Positions 48,535 through 62,000 of a stretch of 64,000 bases of DNA are shown here, piece by piece (position 1 is the first letter of the stretch; every line of letters begins with the position of its first letter). Source of the stretch: Xiphias gladius (taxonomy: Eukaryota > Chordata > Actinopteri > Istiophoriformes > Xiphiidae); contig NC_053415.1 of NCBI RefSeq assembly GCF_016859285.1, positions 18,002,501-18,066,500 of the forward strand, in the 5' to 3' direction. A model generated the notes under the pieces. It saw nothing but the letters and a program-made list of their open reading frames with translations. It had not been told where the DNA came from and made no database searches. The translations under genes and the position numbers were made by a program.

Positions 48535-51500
48535 TTAATCATCATTGTAGTCGAGGCAATCAGGGCTGCCACCGTAACTATTGCGGTGTTCGTCGAGGCG
48601 ATTGCGACTGCCACCGTAGCGGTCGCGTTGATCGTCGAAGCGATCTCGATTGCCACCGTAACGATCGCGGTGATCGTCGAGGCGATCCCGACTGCCACCG
48701 TAGCGTTCGCGTCGATCGTCGAGGCGATCCCGACTGCCACCGCAGCGTTCGCGTCGATCGTCGAGGCGATCGTCGAGGCGATCTCGACTGCCACGGAAAT
48801 GATCGCGTTGGTCATCGAGCCTCTCACGACTTCCACTGTAATAGTTACGTTTATCATCTAGGCGATCACGACTGCCACCATAACGATCGGGCTGATACTC
48901 AAGGCGATCACGACTCCCTCGATAGTGATCATGCTGGTCGTCCCCGTGATCTTGAGAGCCAATTTCACTACCCTTGCCTTCATTCCTTTCTTTACCACTA
49001 CTATGGCTGTGTTGATCCTCCTCAAACTTGTGTCCACCTGTTCCTACACTGTAACTGTTTTGAGGAACAACGTCTTTGTCTTCATACTGCTTGTGCTGCG
49101 TTGTCTTGCTGCTTGACTTGTCATCCAAGTACTGCTCTCCATCTTCAAGAGTATCTCTGTTATATCTGTCCAATTCTGCGGGGACACTAACAGAGAAACA
49201 GGGATACTAATAATCAATACACTAAAATAATTGCTGGTGGTGGTTTACAGTGGCAGAAACATACAGGACATATGACACGTACCCCTCAGCATACTTGTCC
49301 TTTTTGCCCTTTTTCCGGCAGCAACAGAAGATGAGAATCCCCAGGCACAGGAGACCTGCGAGGACTCCTCCAATTATAGCTGGAATGGATCCCTCATTCA
49401 TGCTACCTGGGGAGACAAGAAGAAAGACTTGGGGTTTTCTCTATACTTAGTCCAGGGCTAAGATCCCCATTCGGCCACCATTTACAGCTTCATTAGCCAT
49501 TTTAAACTTTCAAATTTATCGTCTATAAATCACACTCCTATGCAACTATTTTTCATTAGCAAAATATGTTTTAGAAAAAACAGAACCGCAAATTTTTTTA
49601 ATATGAGACAATATAGTGAAGTGAACTTCAAACAACCTTCTTTTTGAGTATTACGATAACTAGTATTAACTGTGGTTTGAACAAAAGCAATGTATCCTTT
49701 GTTACATTTGTTGTTGTTAAGCAAATGTAGAGTTGTGCTGTACGCATCTTTGAAGCTACTTTAATTGGGCCACCAGGGGGCAGTGGAACAAACCATAACC
49801 ACAGCATTGATACATTATTACCTTTTTGTTATTGCAAATGTATCAGTAAACAACTGAACATTTGCTAAGCCGATTTTGCAGGCTGAAATCGCTATTGTAT
49901 TTTATAGTAACTAGCTAGATAGTTATCGTTAGCTCAGTGAGTTGTTTGAAACTCAATGTCTGGCTGACTCATTTGAAATCAGAAACCTGTAAAAGTTTTA
50001 AAATATGCACTTGGTTGGCTACATGCACAATATCATGCTAAAATAATGGGGCTAAAGTCATGGGGTTCATTTTTAACAGGCGAACAGGCAAATCATGTTA
50101 TAACACTCACCAGGCATCACAGCTAAAGTAAAGTTGCAGCTGGCAGAACTGATTCGATTTGTTGATGTGCAAATGTAGAACCCAGACATCTCTCTTGAAA
50201 TATTGAAGAGAGACAGAACTCCCTTGTCTGGAACAGAATGATAAAAATTGGCTAAACAATGCCGAGACAACGGGCCATTTTGTCATTCTTTACATTAACA
50301 CCGATAAAAGGGAAACAAACTCTTCAGCAGGCATCCAAAGATGTGTGCTTCAAAATAATACATGGAGGGTTTAAATGTGTACCTTGAGTTGTCTTAGGTG
50401 GAAATTCTCTGGGAATATTTTGAACACTGTAGCTCCTCCACTCATAGGTGGGTTCTGGGGATCCCTCCTCAGACATGCAGGTGAGGATGATGTCGTGCCA
50501 GTACTCTGCTTTTCCCTGAATACTGCAGATCGGTATAGAAGGAGGCACTGGAGGAAAACAAAGAATTTAATGGAAAAAGTTACAGTCCCTTTATTCCAAG
50601 AGAACTATTGATTTAACATCCTCACCGAGACAACGAATTAATACAGCTATTCACAACAGACAGATAAATAATCATAGTATATCAGTGGTTAATTCTCACC
50701 CAGGACCAAAAGGGAAGTGGTGGCAGCTGTTATTCCCTCATCATCATTGGGGATTGTGACACTGCACTGGAAACGACGGTTGTCCTGCATGGTCACCTTT
50801 GTTAAGCGAAGTGTGCTCACATGCTTGTTAAGGTCAACCTCGAGAAAGGCTCTGCCTTCATAACCAGGCGCAATGTCAGCTGGATTGTTTAGAAAGTAGT
50901 TGGCCACGGATATCTAGAGAAATGATCATGAACAACATATTTTACAAAAAAATCTGCTCAATATAATATAATATTACAATATCGTAACAATATTCAACAG
51001 TATCACAAGAACAGTATAATAAGTGCAATGCCATAGGTCACCACAAAATACTATATGTAAGGTATAAGGATAGAGGGTATGGTACGATGTACAGATTATA
51101 AAGCATTTTGAAGCAAATCTGTGATTTGGGGCTATATGAATAAAACTGACCATAGGCAGGGTTATATCTGCATATAGCTGAATCGATTAGTCAATGGATC
51201 GATCAGCCAATTGACGATTAATTGTCAAAGTAATTTTTTCAAGCATTCCCCACTTTCATCTTCTCAGCTGTGAGGAATTGCTGCTTTTATCTGTCTTATG
51301 TGATAGTTTAAAAAAAAAACAAAAAAAACAACATTTTCCAACATTTTACGGACTTCAGGAATAACTGAGAAAATAATCTAAGTTAAGGTTAATCAGTAAT
51401 GAACATAATGGTTAGTTGTAGCCCAATATCCGCTAAATGAGTGTACGAAGTATCATTTTTACAGGTGTTCTAATTTTCAGTTTCATTCCCAGTCTTGCGT

Positions 51501-54199
51501 AGCCACAATACTTTTTCTTGGATGAACAACTTGTCATAACTATGTATAAAACTACAAAACAATATAATATACAGTATCTAGCGTGTAGTCCTATTGAATG
51601 AAAACTGCAACATTAATTTGCTGCCTTCTCACCGTCTAATATGTGCAGCAGTGAGTTATGTGCCTTGTCATCCACTGGATAAAGGTCATTACCACTATAT
51701 GGGTATGAACACTGAAAAAATGCCCTATCAAATTTAAGTGAAAACATTTTAGATTTCTTTTGCTCGAAATAAGCCAATTGGGCTGGAAGTGCAGTATAGT
51801 GTTATAAGTCCGGAAGTCCAGCTACCAGAAATTCTTAAAAAAAAGATAAAATTACCTAAAATAAAATTAGTGCATTTCATGTTTCCAGAACTTCACACAG
51901 GGAACACCCATATGGAGCTTTGACCAACCAGGTTTTGAATCTACAATCTTAAAGTTGGCAGATGTGTGATTACTATTGGGCCACCATGCCAGTGGACTAC
52001 AGGTGCTGCATATACAGATATGGAAATATCAATCAGTGTGTCCACCAATTTGGTTCAGACTGAAATAGCTCATCAAATATTGGATTGCGATGAATTTTGA
52101 ATGACTTTGGTGACCCCATGGCTTTTCCACGATGAGGCTGGCCTTTTTGGTTTGGGTGGAATGTTTTACCAACTATAGGATGGATTGCCATGGAATTTGG
52201 TGGAGATACTCATAATCCCCAGAGGATGAATCTCAATGACTTAAGTCAGTCCCCGACTTTTCCCAAAGTTTTCATTTACCTACTGAAATATCAAAATTCA
52301 TTTAGTCTTGCATAGCCAGCACTAGATAATACAATCCATACTCAAAACAATTCAGGCTATATTTTAAATCTAAATACAAGATTATCTCACTTGCTTAGAC
52401 ATGGAGTTGACATGAGTGCGTGGACAGCTGAGTGCATAGCTTGAATTTGGAACTTGTCAAGTAATGGAACCGAAGGACACCTTCCTTTTATTTGATAGAA
52501 ACTATAATAAACTCCACGGGTCATTGTCCATTTTAGGAAGTGTCCATTGACCATTTAAGGAATTGACAATGTCACAGCCTTGATATGAAAATAGTCTATT
52601 ACACACAAAAAACAGTAGGTTAAATCAGTGTGGGTAAACGTAGCACAGATACAGTTATGGATTAACTTTATCCAGTGCCAATGAGTTGTTTTGACCCGGC
52701 ATTCTTTTTTATATTACTTTTGGGTTACTGGGTCAAAATAATTGCTCATCTTGGGCGGTTTTCTACCCATGACTAAAGTTTACTGTGTTAAGGCCCACAG
52801 TGTTGGCCCACATTGGATAAATTTTTACCCCTGTGACTTGTAGTGTGTAACATTGTCTGAGAAGAACTTTAACAGATTAGTCAAAGATTGGAAGGTACAC
52901 AATTATATGAATATAAAATGAATATCTTACTGATTGGATGTTGTCTATTAAAGGCGTACGCTAGCATTTTCATTACCATAAAGTGGGGGCACTATTGAGA
53001 AACACATCATAAAAATAGTTAAAACTGACATGGCAGAGGCTGAGATATCCTCACTTTGAGTCTGCGGTATGGGTCAAACTCCAAAAATCCCTGATGATGA
53101 ATAAGTGAATGAGTCTAGACCGCCGCTTGCACATAATCCACTGCTACACATATGTCACCAAGACAGAGAAACATGGTATAGTTTTCAGTCAGCAGGATTA
53201 TAAATCACCTGATTTGTCCTGTTATTTTGTAGTTTGATAAATAGTTAACGTAAATGCATTTGAGTTGCATTACTTCGTCATAACACAATCAGATGCAGGC
53301 CTTTCATTTGACCCTCCCCATCTGGTAAACACTTTACTTCACACCCACAAGTTTTACTTTCTGTAATAAATTTGTAGGCTCCCACCCGAAGCTGAGATAA
53401 CCCTGAAGACATCATCAGGGTTTTTTGTTTTTTTTTCTCAGACTTGACAAAGTCAAAGGAAACATTCTGCAAATATGTGCACGGGCACAGTAGTACTCAA
53501 CATGACAAGTAAACCAATCTTCATGTGTAAAATCACTGGAGATCCCCTTTAGGTATCTTATCACTATATTACTGTACTAAGAGAATGTGACCATCCCACA
53601 TTTTGCAGGCAGTTATTTTAACCTCTCACCGCTGGATCAACATTATTGTCAGGGAAGGCTTCCCATTTGAGGATGAGTGTGGGGAAGTCTGGTCGGGCAG
53701 GGATGAAGGAACAGGTCAAGGTAGTATCGCTCCCGCGTGCAACCTCATATTCTCTTACTGGAATAGAAACCTGTAAGCTCCTGCAGCAGGGCAGCGCTGA
53801 AACAAAAACAAATACATAATATAAGGGATAACCAGTCTCTTTCCTAGTCAATTTATTTGTTTTTTTTTTGCAAAATAAATGACATCTCTTTTTGTAACAT
53901 GTAATTGGGGGATAGAGAAAATTCGGTATGATTTATTCTGACCAACTCAAACTAAACTATAATAAAGATAAAAGAATAAATATACATGTAATGAATGGTT
54001 TTACCCACAGGTCTCTTTTGAGTAAAACACAATCCTGCTTCCGGGTGAGTAGCAAAATGTTGGATTAATGATTAACACTGGTGATAATACCATAAAGGTG
54101 TGGTAGTGGTTCAGAGAAAAGAGAGAGAATGCGAGCGTAAAGCCTACCTGTGAGTATCAGAAATAGTTTTCGCCATCCAAGCGGCCCCTTTGACGTCAT
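48535..54199 (-). CDS. gpa33: gpa33: A33-antigen-like CTX-family immunoglobulin receptor with repeat-expanded tail, 7 coding exons
   Basis: Single-pass membrane protein of the CTX/JAM-like family. Human GPA33 is an intestinal epithelial surface antigen. Minus-strand coding exons in gene order: 54148-54199, 53630-53796, 50700-50913, 50383-50547, 50111-50227, 49283-49406, 48535-49186; 1491 nt, 496 residues (human about 319). It has a signal peptide at about 1-23, a V-set domain with cysteines 46 (LTCSF) and 123 (FQCSV), and a C2-type domain with cysteines 168 (LTCMSEEGSP) and 219 (FYICTS). The segment VPPSIPICSIQG and the tail of the second domain match human GPA33 closely. N-glycosylation sequons NIS and NFT are present. 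The transmembrane stretch at about 244-263 is followed by CCCRKK, a likely palmitoylation site. The last exon encodes an acidic/polar tail ending in nine 14-residue repeats, and this accounts for the extra length. Synteny with ildr2 and pou2f1 supports the assignment. Confidence 0.88.
48538..48924 (-). repeat. gpa33: Coding tandem repeat: nine 42-bp units in the gpa33 tail
   Basis: Residues about 368-496 are nine imperfect copies of a 14-residue unit, consensus YGGSRDRLDDRRER. One unit is 18 residues long through an extra RLDD insertion. The DNA period is 42 bp, and the unit carries CpG-containing GATCG/GTCG steps. The reading frame is kept through all units, and substitutions mostly swap similar residues (D/E, R/H/Q), which suggests purifying constraint on the charged pattern. 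The final unit degenerates just before the stop. Confidence 0.9.
51175..51430 (-). repeat. ATTAATCGATTA-family interspersed repeat (copy 8, shortened)
   Basis: Reverse copy with AGCTGAATCGATTAGTCAATGGATCGATCAG at the left end and CCCACTTTCATCTTCTCAGCTG inside. The right end is ATGAACATAATGGTTAGTTGTAGCCC. Part of the centre is missing. Confidence 0.6.
52020..52335 (-). repeat. GATCACCAAAGT-family dispersed repeat (copy 3)
   Basis: Reverse copy with AATTTTGAATGACTTTGGTGACCCC, GATTGCCATGGAATTTGGTGGAGATACTCATAATCCCCAGAGGATGAA (given as landmarks) and an internal duplication of the same layout as 15955-16265. Confidence 0.6.
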
Positions 54200-54201
54200 T
54201 C

Positions 54202-55380
54202 CTGAAAGAGGATAAAAACGTTCAGCAATTAAAAAATCTGAAATTGATGCCCTCAGTCCAAGAGTGAGAGCCCGGCTAACCGTCACGGTGAACTCCCAGG
54301 TATTGAGAGGTTGACTCCTCCAGGTAATAAGTAAGTAGCTATAGGTCACATGTCACCGGAGGGCCAATCATTGATCTGCTATTCCCTTGATTTAACCTGC
54401 TTATCAGAGATGAACGTGATAAGGAGGGGGATGTACAAAAAAAAGGGCTTAAATGTTCAATTTATCACACACAGACAGACAAACATAGACTCTTAATTTG
54501 ATCCCTGATAGATAAAAAGAAAAAAAAGACACAGGCACCTATACAAATGTGCAAATCTTTAGTCATAATCAATCAAAATATTATTATAGAACAGTTCAAG
54601 GTTGTAAAAAATATTGTCTTAGTATTTGTACACACAAGAAAAATGTAAGAAATTAAACTAAAATATAGTCTGTTTACATGTAAAGTGATTTTTATCCTAA
54701 CATGTTTTTGTGCCTTTGTCATTTAAAGTCTATGTATGCCGTTGTTTATGACTGAAAATATTGATAATTAAACGTTTTAAAAATAAAAAATATATGAAAT
54801 AGAAATAACGTTATGTTACAATTGGTAAGACATGCTCACAGTACATCCTCCAGTGAACAGACAGAGTCCAGATGGTTAAAGTGTTACCAATTTGTTAAAT
54901 TTGATCATTTCAGTTGCTCAGTTTGACCTGTAGGACGCAGTATTGCACTGACTGCGATGCCGCATATGCTCAATACAAAAAGATTATTACTTTTCTCAAA
55001 AATAAAGGCAGAAGGGTGTGAACTGAAGCTGGACCTCTAGCTGATGGTTTGGTGTTAAAATATGTTCATTAAGCTATTTTTGAAGACTTCCTGTGTACCA
55101 GGAAAAAGACATGACCCTAACTCTGGACAATGATGCAGTCCTCCCTGGGCCAACAAGTCAGCTGTCTTGAACTATTCAGTCTATCATAAGATTTATGTTT
55201 AGCCTATGAAAGACTGAACACTTCACTTCAACCATTTGTTGTGTGAGAGAAAGCCAAGATCCTGCGTCTCTACATGGGGAAAAGGGACATACTGTACTAC
55301 CCACTCAATAAACTGAAAAGATAAACCCAAAGGAGTTTTCTATTATAAGCTTCCAAACTTAAAAAACACCAATAATGTTG
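54202..55380. other. gpa33 upstream region
   Basis: The first coding exon begins at an acceptor (CTCTTTCAG), so an untranslated exon is expected upstream. One possible donor (minus-strand GACG|gttagc) lies near 54283, but support is weak. The remaining sequence is AT-rich with no recognised gene. Confidence 0.4.
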
Positions 55381-55647
55381 TTCCTTTTAAACATTGGTGG
55401 AAGAAGTTTTCAGATTTTTACACAAAAATACCAACACAGCAATCTAAAGATACTCCATTACAAGGGAAATTCCTGTGTTCAAAGTCCGACTAAAGCAAAA
55501 TTACATTACTATTATCAGCATTGTTAGATTGTTAATACTTATGCATCAGTGTGTGAATAGCATTTGACTGATGGAGCTGCTCAAACTGGAGCTAATTTTA
55601 ATTACTACACTTCTAAACTACAGTTTGGTAGTTTGGTTCATTGTTCC

Positions 55648-56098
<451 letters not shown>

Positions 56099-56275
56099 AT
56101 AATCTTTAACAATGTGTTGCATTTTATAAACTTTTTTATCCTAATATAAAAAGTTCCCTCTAAACTGTACTGGGCTACAAGTACAAAGTTGGATAAAAAA
56201 TGGAAATACTCAAGTACAAGTACCTCAAAAACATAGATAAACACAGTACTTCAGTAAATGCATTCAGTTTGTTTT

Positions 56276-58840
56276 AAAATCCTGTTTTTAAATCGTTCTT
56301 TGATTGAAAAAACCCAATGTAAAACAATGAGATGAATTTTTCTTTAAGTGCCTTGAATATAGAATGAAAACTTCCAACAATATTTCTTTAACCTAAAGAA
56401 GGTAAAGGACGCATTTGTCCTCATATTTTGGGTGATTTCTGTCACTGGCTGTTAATAAATACGAGTGCCACCACTATACCGGTCTACTATGGTCAATTAA
56501 AGGACCGTACCAGTGAAGTTCACAAGTTTTACACTTTAATCTTGTTTAATTAACAGTTGAACAGTTTTATGTACTTGAATCTATTTTTATCTCTACAGGT
56601 CCAGGTGCCTGTTGCTTTACAGTCGGTTCCGTACGGTATGACTTTGTGGAGCTCTACATGGCCAGATTAACCTGGTGAAGGGCCTCAGGGCAAATATTAG
56701 CTGTTGAGCCCCTATTAACCCCTCTGTCACCGCCCTCTGTGCAGTGTGTATGTACTCTGTTCCCATCAAGTACAGTGCATGCAGCAGACAATACATGGCA
56801 GCTTCATTTTATGCCCAGAGACCCAGAAATAAACCAGTATTCCTACTCTGAAGTAATACTAACTGACAACAAATTATTTTTTTGGTAATGTTATTAAAAA
56901 AAGCTTTTCTGGTTTACGACTTTTGCATTTATGAATGTGTACCATGTAGGTCCAATATAAACTGAATAATAAGGGCATTAAAACTAAATGTTGACACATG
57001 TTGACCCTATAAAGTTGCAATGAATTAAATTACCAATATTGAGTGATATGCAGTGAACGTGGGACTGCCCCTGGGCCCCATTAACTGGTGGGTAATCATT
57101 ATTAAAGATCAAATCTGCGTTAATTTTTGTCAGTGTTACACTAGCATTAGTAGTGCAGCTGAAGTGCACATTGATTTCAAAATATTGTGTTGCATTACCT
57201 TGTTACAGTACTTTAACTTTGACAAAAATGATGCAGGCTTGATGTTGAATGTGATGTGCACACAACTTATCAACACTTATCCTATTTAGCATTTATAAGC
57301 AGTATATAAACAGTAAATGGTATTTATAATACACCAGTTGTAAAGCAGATGTAAGGACATATTCAATTATTATTACATTTAAAGTTTTAGTTATTACTGT
57401 ATTTGTCTGTCTCATGAAGCATCCATAACTGGTGTATAAATGGTTGATGAATTATTGATAACCCAGTGTAACAAAGCTCTAATCACATTAAATAAAGCCT
57501 TACAGTGTATTATAAAGCATTTATTAACTGTTTATACAAATAGACAGATCATTCAAAGGCAGGTTTAAAAAGGTTTATAAACATGTTCAAAACTCATGAA
57601 GACATGTTGAGCTGGAAATAGTTGTTTGACAGAAATGTTCAAGGTCCACTTACTAGGTTTTTTTTCTGGATCATTCCGGTTGTAACAATAACCAACTAAA
57701 GTATTTGTAATTTATAATAAAAGGGATAAAACATGCAGAACTGCTGGTACCTTCACTGTTAATCAATCTGCTCACTGGGTAGAGTGAATCAAGGAAGGTG
57801 ATGTAATCTAATGGGCTATCCTGGTATATGTAGTGCATCTCAATGGGCAAAATGCAGGAAGTGGCTGGGATAAAAGGAAATATGTCTCTGCTTCACATCC
57901 TTACATATTAGAGAAGTGAAATTTTCCTTCTCTGGTCAGGGCAAGGTCACCAACACAGTGATGACTTCTCTCTCTCTCTCTCTCTCTTTTTTAGGATGGA
58001 TGTTTAATGATATTATGTGGTTTCTGGATTTCTGGGAGTAGGTGTGAGAATGCAGCGAGCATACCCTTTTTCCTAAATAATAAAAAAATAAATACAGTCA
58101 AAGTACCAACAGTGATACACTGCAATAAAACAACATGAAAGAAAAGAAAACCACAACTTTCATCAGGCTATATCAAAACAAAACGTGACTAACAAAACAG
58201 ATTGAGCAACAGTGCAGTACTAGACCATTATTCTCATGCTGCTGCCTGCTTAGTACGTGATTTCTAAAACTTGGCCAAAAATTGGCCACATTGTGCTGCA
58301 ACTAGTGTGTTTTTCTAGCCAAAAATAAAACTCAGTCAGTTTTTATACATCTTGAGTAATACCAAATTTTTTTGGGGGTACTCATAAATCTCCTGTTAGA
58401 CTATTTCTGTCCAAAAGTCGGGGTCTGAGTCATAGATAAAGATGGTGATGATAATGACACTTCACACACTGAGGCTGTCTTATTGTTGCACAGACTACAA
58501 CACATTTTGACAAGCAAATTTGTCCTGTCGTGGCTACAGAAATAAACTTAAATTCACTCGACCACAGGCTCTGAGAAGTGAGTCTATCAAACACGGGCCT
58601 TTGTATCAGGGATCAATAAACAGTTATTATTGAGAGTTTGGCTATATCGTTATTGTTGTTGTTGTCTAAAATGATAGTGCTAATGCACTCTGGGCCAGAT
58701 CCACCCATGTCCTTTTGGGCAATTTAAGTAAAGCCAGATGATTATTTAAGTATGTAAATCAGTCACAGCTAACAACACTGAGCACGCACTCCACCCTCTA
58801 CTTTGTCCTGGTCCGTGTGTGTCCGTGTCGCTCTCTCTCT
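56276..58840. other. Intergenic region gpa33-pou2f1
   Basis: AT-rich, with no supported gene. A probable dispersed repeat occupies about 57280-57600 (recurring TTTATAAAC/ATGTTCA-type motifs), and a (TC)n run lies at 57966-57987. Human STYXL2/DUSP27 lies at this place, but no exon of it was recognised. Confidence 0.55.
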
Positions 58841-58841
58841 C

Positions 58842-58906
<65 letters not shown>

Positions 58907-58928
58907 TTGGTGTGTGTCTCTCTGTCTC

Positions 58929-58997
<69 letters not shown>

Positions 58998-59040
58998 CAC
59001 AGGCAGGCTCAGGGCTGGGATTTCGGGTTAAATATTCAAA
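58841..59040 (+). promoter_or_regulatory. pou2f1: pou2f1 5' leader with two long (TG)n tracts
   Basis: Two (TG/GT) runs at 58851-58898 and 58931-58995 are separated by a TATGTATGTTTGG.../CTCTCTGTCTC spacer. The second ends 45 nt before the pou2f1 ATG. Directly after it comes TGTATCACAG|GCAGG, which could act as a splice acceptor or simply be leader. Whether this is promoter or an exon edge is undecided. Confidence 0.5.
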
Positions 59041-59086
59041 ATGGCGGACGGAGGAGCAGCGAGTCAAGATGAGAGTTCAGGACCAG
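59041..59086 (+). CDS. pou2f1: pou2f1 (Oct-1) first coding exon, partial gene
   Basis: The reading frame begins at the ATG at 59041 and gives MADGGAASQDESSGP plus one base before a canonical donor (CAG|gtaatg). Human POU2F1 starts MADGGAASQDESS, an exact match. The product is the ubiquitous octamer-binding POU-homeodomain transcription factor. The POU-specific domain and homeodomain lie beyond the window. It is transcribed divergently from gpa33, as in human 1q24. Only 15 codons are visible, so the call rests on an exact N-terminal match plus conserved gene order. The paralogue suffix is undetermined. Confidence 0.85.
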
Positions 59087-62000
59087 GTAATGATTACAGC
59101 ATTTTACATATTCATACTCATATTCAAACTGTGTTACTCACAATTTATGATAAACGGAATACAAATTAAACGCAGACTGACTAACAGATCAGGGTGATAT
59201 CCAGCTCTGTTATAGTTTACACTCAGCTAGCCAACTGTAATTTGACAGAGGAGGAAACGAGCTATTGCAGTGCGACGGCAAATTACATGGAAACATGCCT
59301 CCCCCCTTTGTGTGATTAGACGGCTGTACGCCGCTACATATTCATACCTCTGCCGACAAATACAATTTAGCATATTTTATTAGTAATCGGCGACGTGACT
59401 ATGGTCCATATATGACATATTTAGATATTTGACTAACGCAGGTTGATTGAAATGGGGATGCTAGCGGGCTAGCGTTAGCTAGCTTGCTAACGCTTGGCTT
59501 TGTGTTGATGCACACTGAAGCTTTTGAAAGAGGTTTGCATATTCATTTTTGGTGAGCCGGGCAATGGCTGCGCTTGTTTCTTTTCAAACGCTATTTGTCG
59601 GGGGGAGTACAAGAAAAATGCAGCATACCTGGCTTTTATTAAACACACAGTGTCAGCTTGGTTGTGTACCCATCTCGACGTGATTTTATAGCGGAGCATT
59701 TTGCCTCAGCCTTTTGTGTGCTCGGCGCAGTGGAGCTCCGGCAAGCCTGTTGTGTTATTCATGCGGGCCTGCCTTAACCAGAGTGCGGACTTCAGCATAT
59801 TCCATCAGCCGACGAGGAAACGGAGCTCAACCTGCTTGACAACACAACACTTTCTGACGATAAAGACTAAAAGGTGTTTTTAAAAAAACAAAACAAAAAC
59901 TGGCCTCGTCTATTCAAATATGAAGCGGTTGTCTTCCGAGTGGCTAACTGGCTGCCTTCTCTAACTTGGTACAGTGGTTTAGACTCGTAACTTTACGTTT
60001 GCGTTCATTTATATTCAGGTAAAATACAGACGGAGTTGTAGCGGTCAGCTGTTTAAGATGATGAAAATAGTGTTGGGTCGAAAGGTTTTCTCGCCTGCGT
60101 TGATGCAGTCAAAACTACAGTTTGATAGAAGTTGGGCCGAGTACTTTTTTTTTTTTTTTTGTTTTGTACTTGAGGTGGTAGTTGTCTGGCATCGGGATGG
60201 TGCTGGTGTTAATCTACCTAATTAGAATGTTGAGTTTATTTTTACAACTTTTCATGCTCCTGACTGAACTGTTTTGGAGACTTGGAAAGTTATACCTGTT
60301 CGGTCCTTCGTTGTTGCAGGAGTTGTGATCTGGTCAGTGTGTGCTCAATACAAAGATTGTACCTGTGTAACCCCCCCCCCCCCAAGCACAGGGAGGGGTA
60401 GTGAGGCCCACTTCCGGAAAGCCACAATAATACAGGCAGGGCATTCTTACTATTCACTCTGCCGGTTTCGTGGCTGGGCAAGACACAGCTTGATGGCCCT
60501 TTTTTTTTTTTTTTTTTTTAAGAAAAACTCATGTAGTTAAGTTTTCCATTTAGTTTGTTTTAAATGAAGCAGTCTGAAGTCTGTTGTAGTAATACTACAA
60601 AGGTGGGTTTTATTATCTCTGATACAGGGGTCTTTACTCTTTGACCTAACAGTTCAAGTTGCTTTTACACAGAAGTCTGCTGAAAAGGTGTTGTTATTGC
60701 CAGAGTCCCCGTGTGACAGATAAGATGTAACCATTTTTAAAAATAGACGTTTATGACTGGCTCTGACCATGTTGTCTGTTCTTGTATTCTTTGCCATTTA
60801 GAAGTTATGCTGTTGCTAGTCTGGAGGCGAAGCGCTGAGGAAGTCATAACTATCTTTGCAAGTCAAAAATGGATATTGAATGGAGCTGTAGCTTCTCGCA
60901 CTTCTTTGCTTGGTTTATTTTAATAATGAAATTCAGTTTGATGTCCCAGGCCCTACTGGTGGTTTAGACTATATTCTTTCTGATGTACACTAAATTCACA
61001 CTCTGCTTGCATTGTTACGAGGAGAATCACACCCCAACTTTGCCCAAAGTAATGATAATAACACATTACAGGATATTATGTGATATATTGCAAGACTGTC
61101 ATGATACTAAATTATATCCTTTATCTTAAGCTAAGCTAAGAAGAGTTAAAGCATTTCATATTTATTAATACTCATTAACTGTTGCGAATAATTACAATAT
61201 TAAGTTTTTTTGTTTGTTAGCATTTTGTGAAATTAGATCCGCACTCTGGAAATAGGCTCACTTGCATAAAAATAATAATTGACTTATACACTGGGCTTAC
61301 TAAAGAACAGATGAGAAATAATTCTGTCATCCCCACACTTAGGGTACTTTTCTCATTTAATCAGTTTTCAGTTCCACCCTCATTCCAGCCTTGTAGTTCC
61401 ATCATGAATATTCATTGATGTAAACACAGTTGTTATGAATAATGCATCATTTGCAGTAATAAATTCAGGACATGCCATCTCAAAGTACTTAGAAGGCCTC
61501 CATGAAGGCGCCAGTCACACAAGCCTTTTCACTGTGGAGGAAGAAAATCTTAACTAATAAGAGCTGTACGGTGAGCTCTAAACAGATAAGTACTTGTTTC
61601 TGGTGATCTGAAGTGAAGTGAGTCATTTCTGACTAAACAATACAAAACAAGGATACCTTATTACTGTTAGATAAAACAGACATCTGGCTAAAAGGTTGGC
61701 CTTTATCCTTAAAACATGGTATCTTTAAGATAAATAACAGCATACTAAGCTGTCAGGCTATATAAGGCTCTGATGAGTAAGCATTATGAAGAGAAACACA
61801 TGTAAAAACCTTTTTTATGCGAAATACCCACAGGTACAAGTGAGGTTTCAAGACTACGTACCATGTAGGTACAAGAGTTAATCTACAAAATGGGGGCTTT
61901 TATGAAAAGTAGGCAGAGAGTACCTTAGGATTGGTGGATGAACCACAAGTTGTTGCATTTACCAAGCGACAATTGCCATGTTGTCCCTGATGACTCTCAT

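Larger units (their letters stand above)
50914..53629 (-). other. gpa33: gpa33 intron 2 (large)
   Basis: A 2.7 kb intron separating the two halves of the V-set domain. It carries one ATTAATCGATTA-family copy (51175-51430) and one GATCACCAAAGT-family copy (52020-52335). The rest is AT-rich with no exon-like frame. Confidence 0.65.

Noticed and set aside
48511..48861. Long open frame on the plus strand (Ala/Ile/Val-rich, 116 codons)
   Set aside because: It is the antisense reading of the gpa33 42-bp repeat. Its apparent repeat structure is inherited from the real minus-strand coding units.
48538..48924. Regular 42-bp repeats as a CRISPR-like array
   Set aside because: The units are contiguous with no unique spacers, lie inside a coding exon, and the window is eukaryotic.
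54192..54199. Perfect CRE-like TGACGTCA at the gpa33 start codon
   Set aside because: It falls inside the coding start (ATG ACG TCA) of an internal exon, so it is probably chance.
58746..59197. Frames encoding Cys-Val or Thr-His repeats
   Set aside because: Translations of (TG)n/(CA)n microsatellites.
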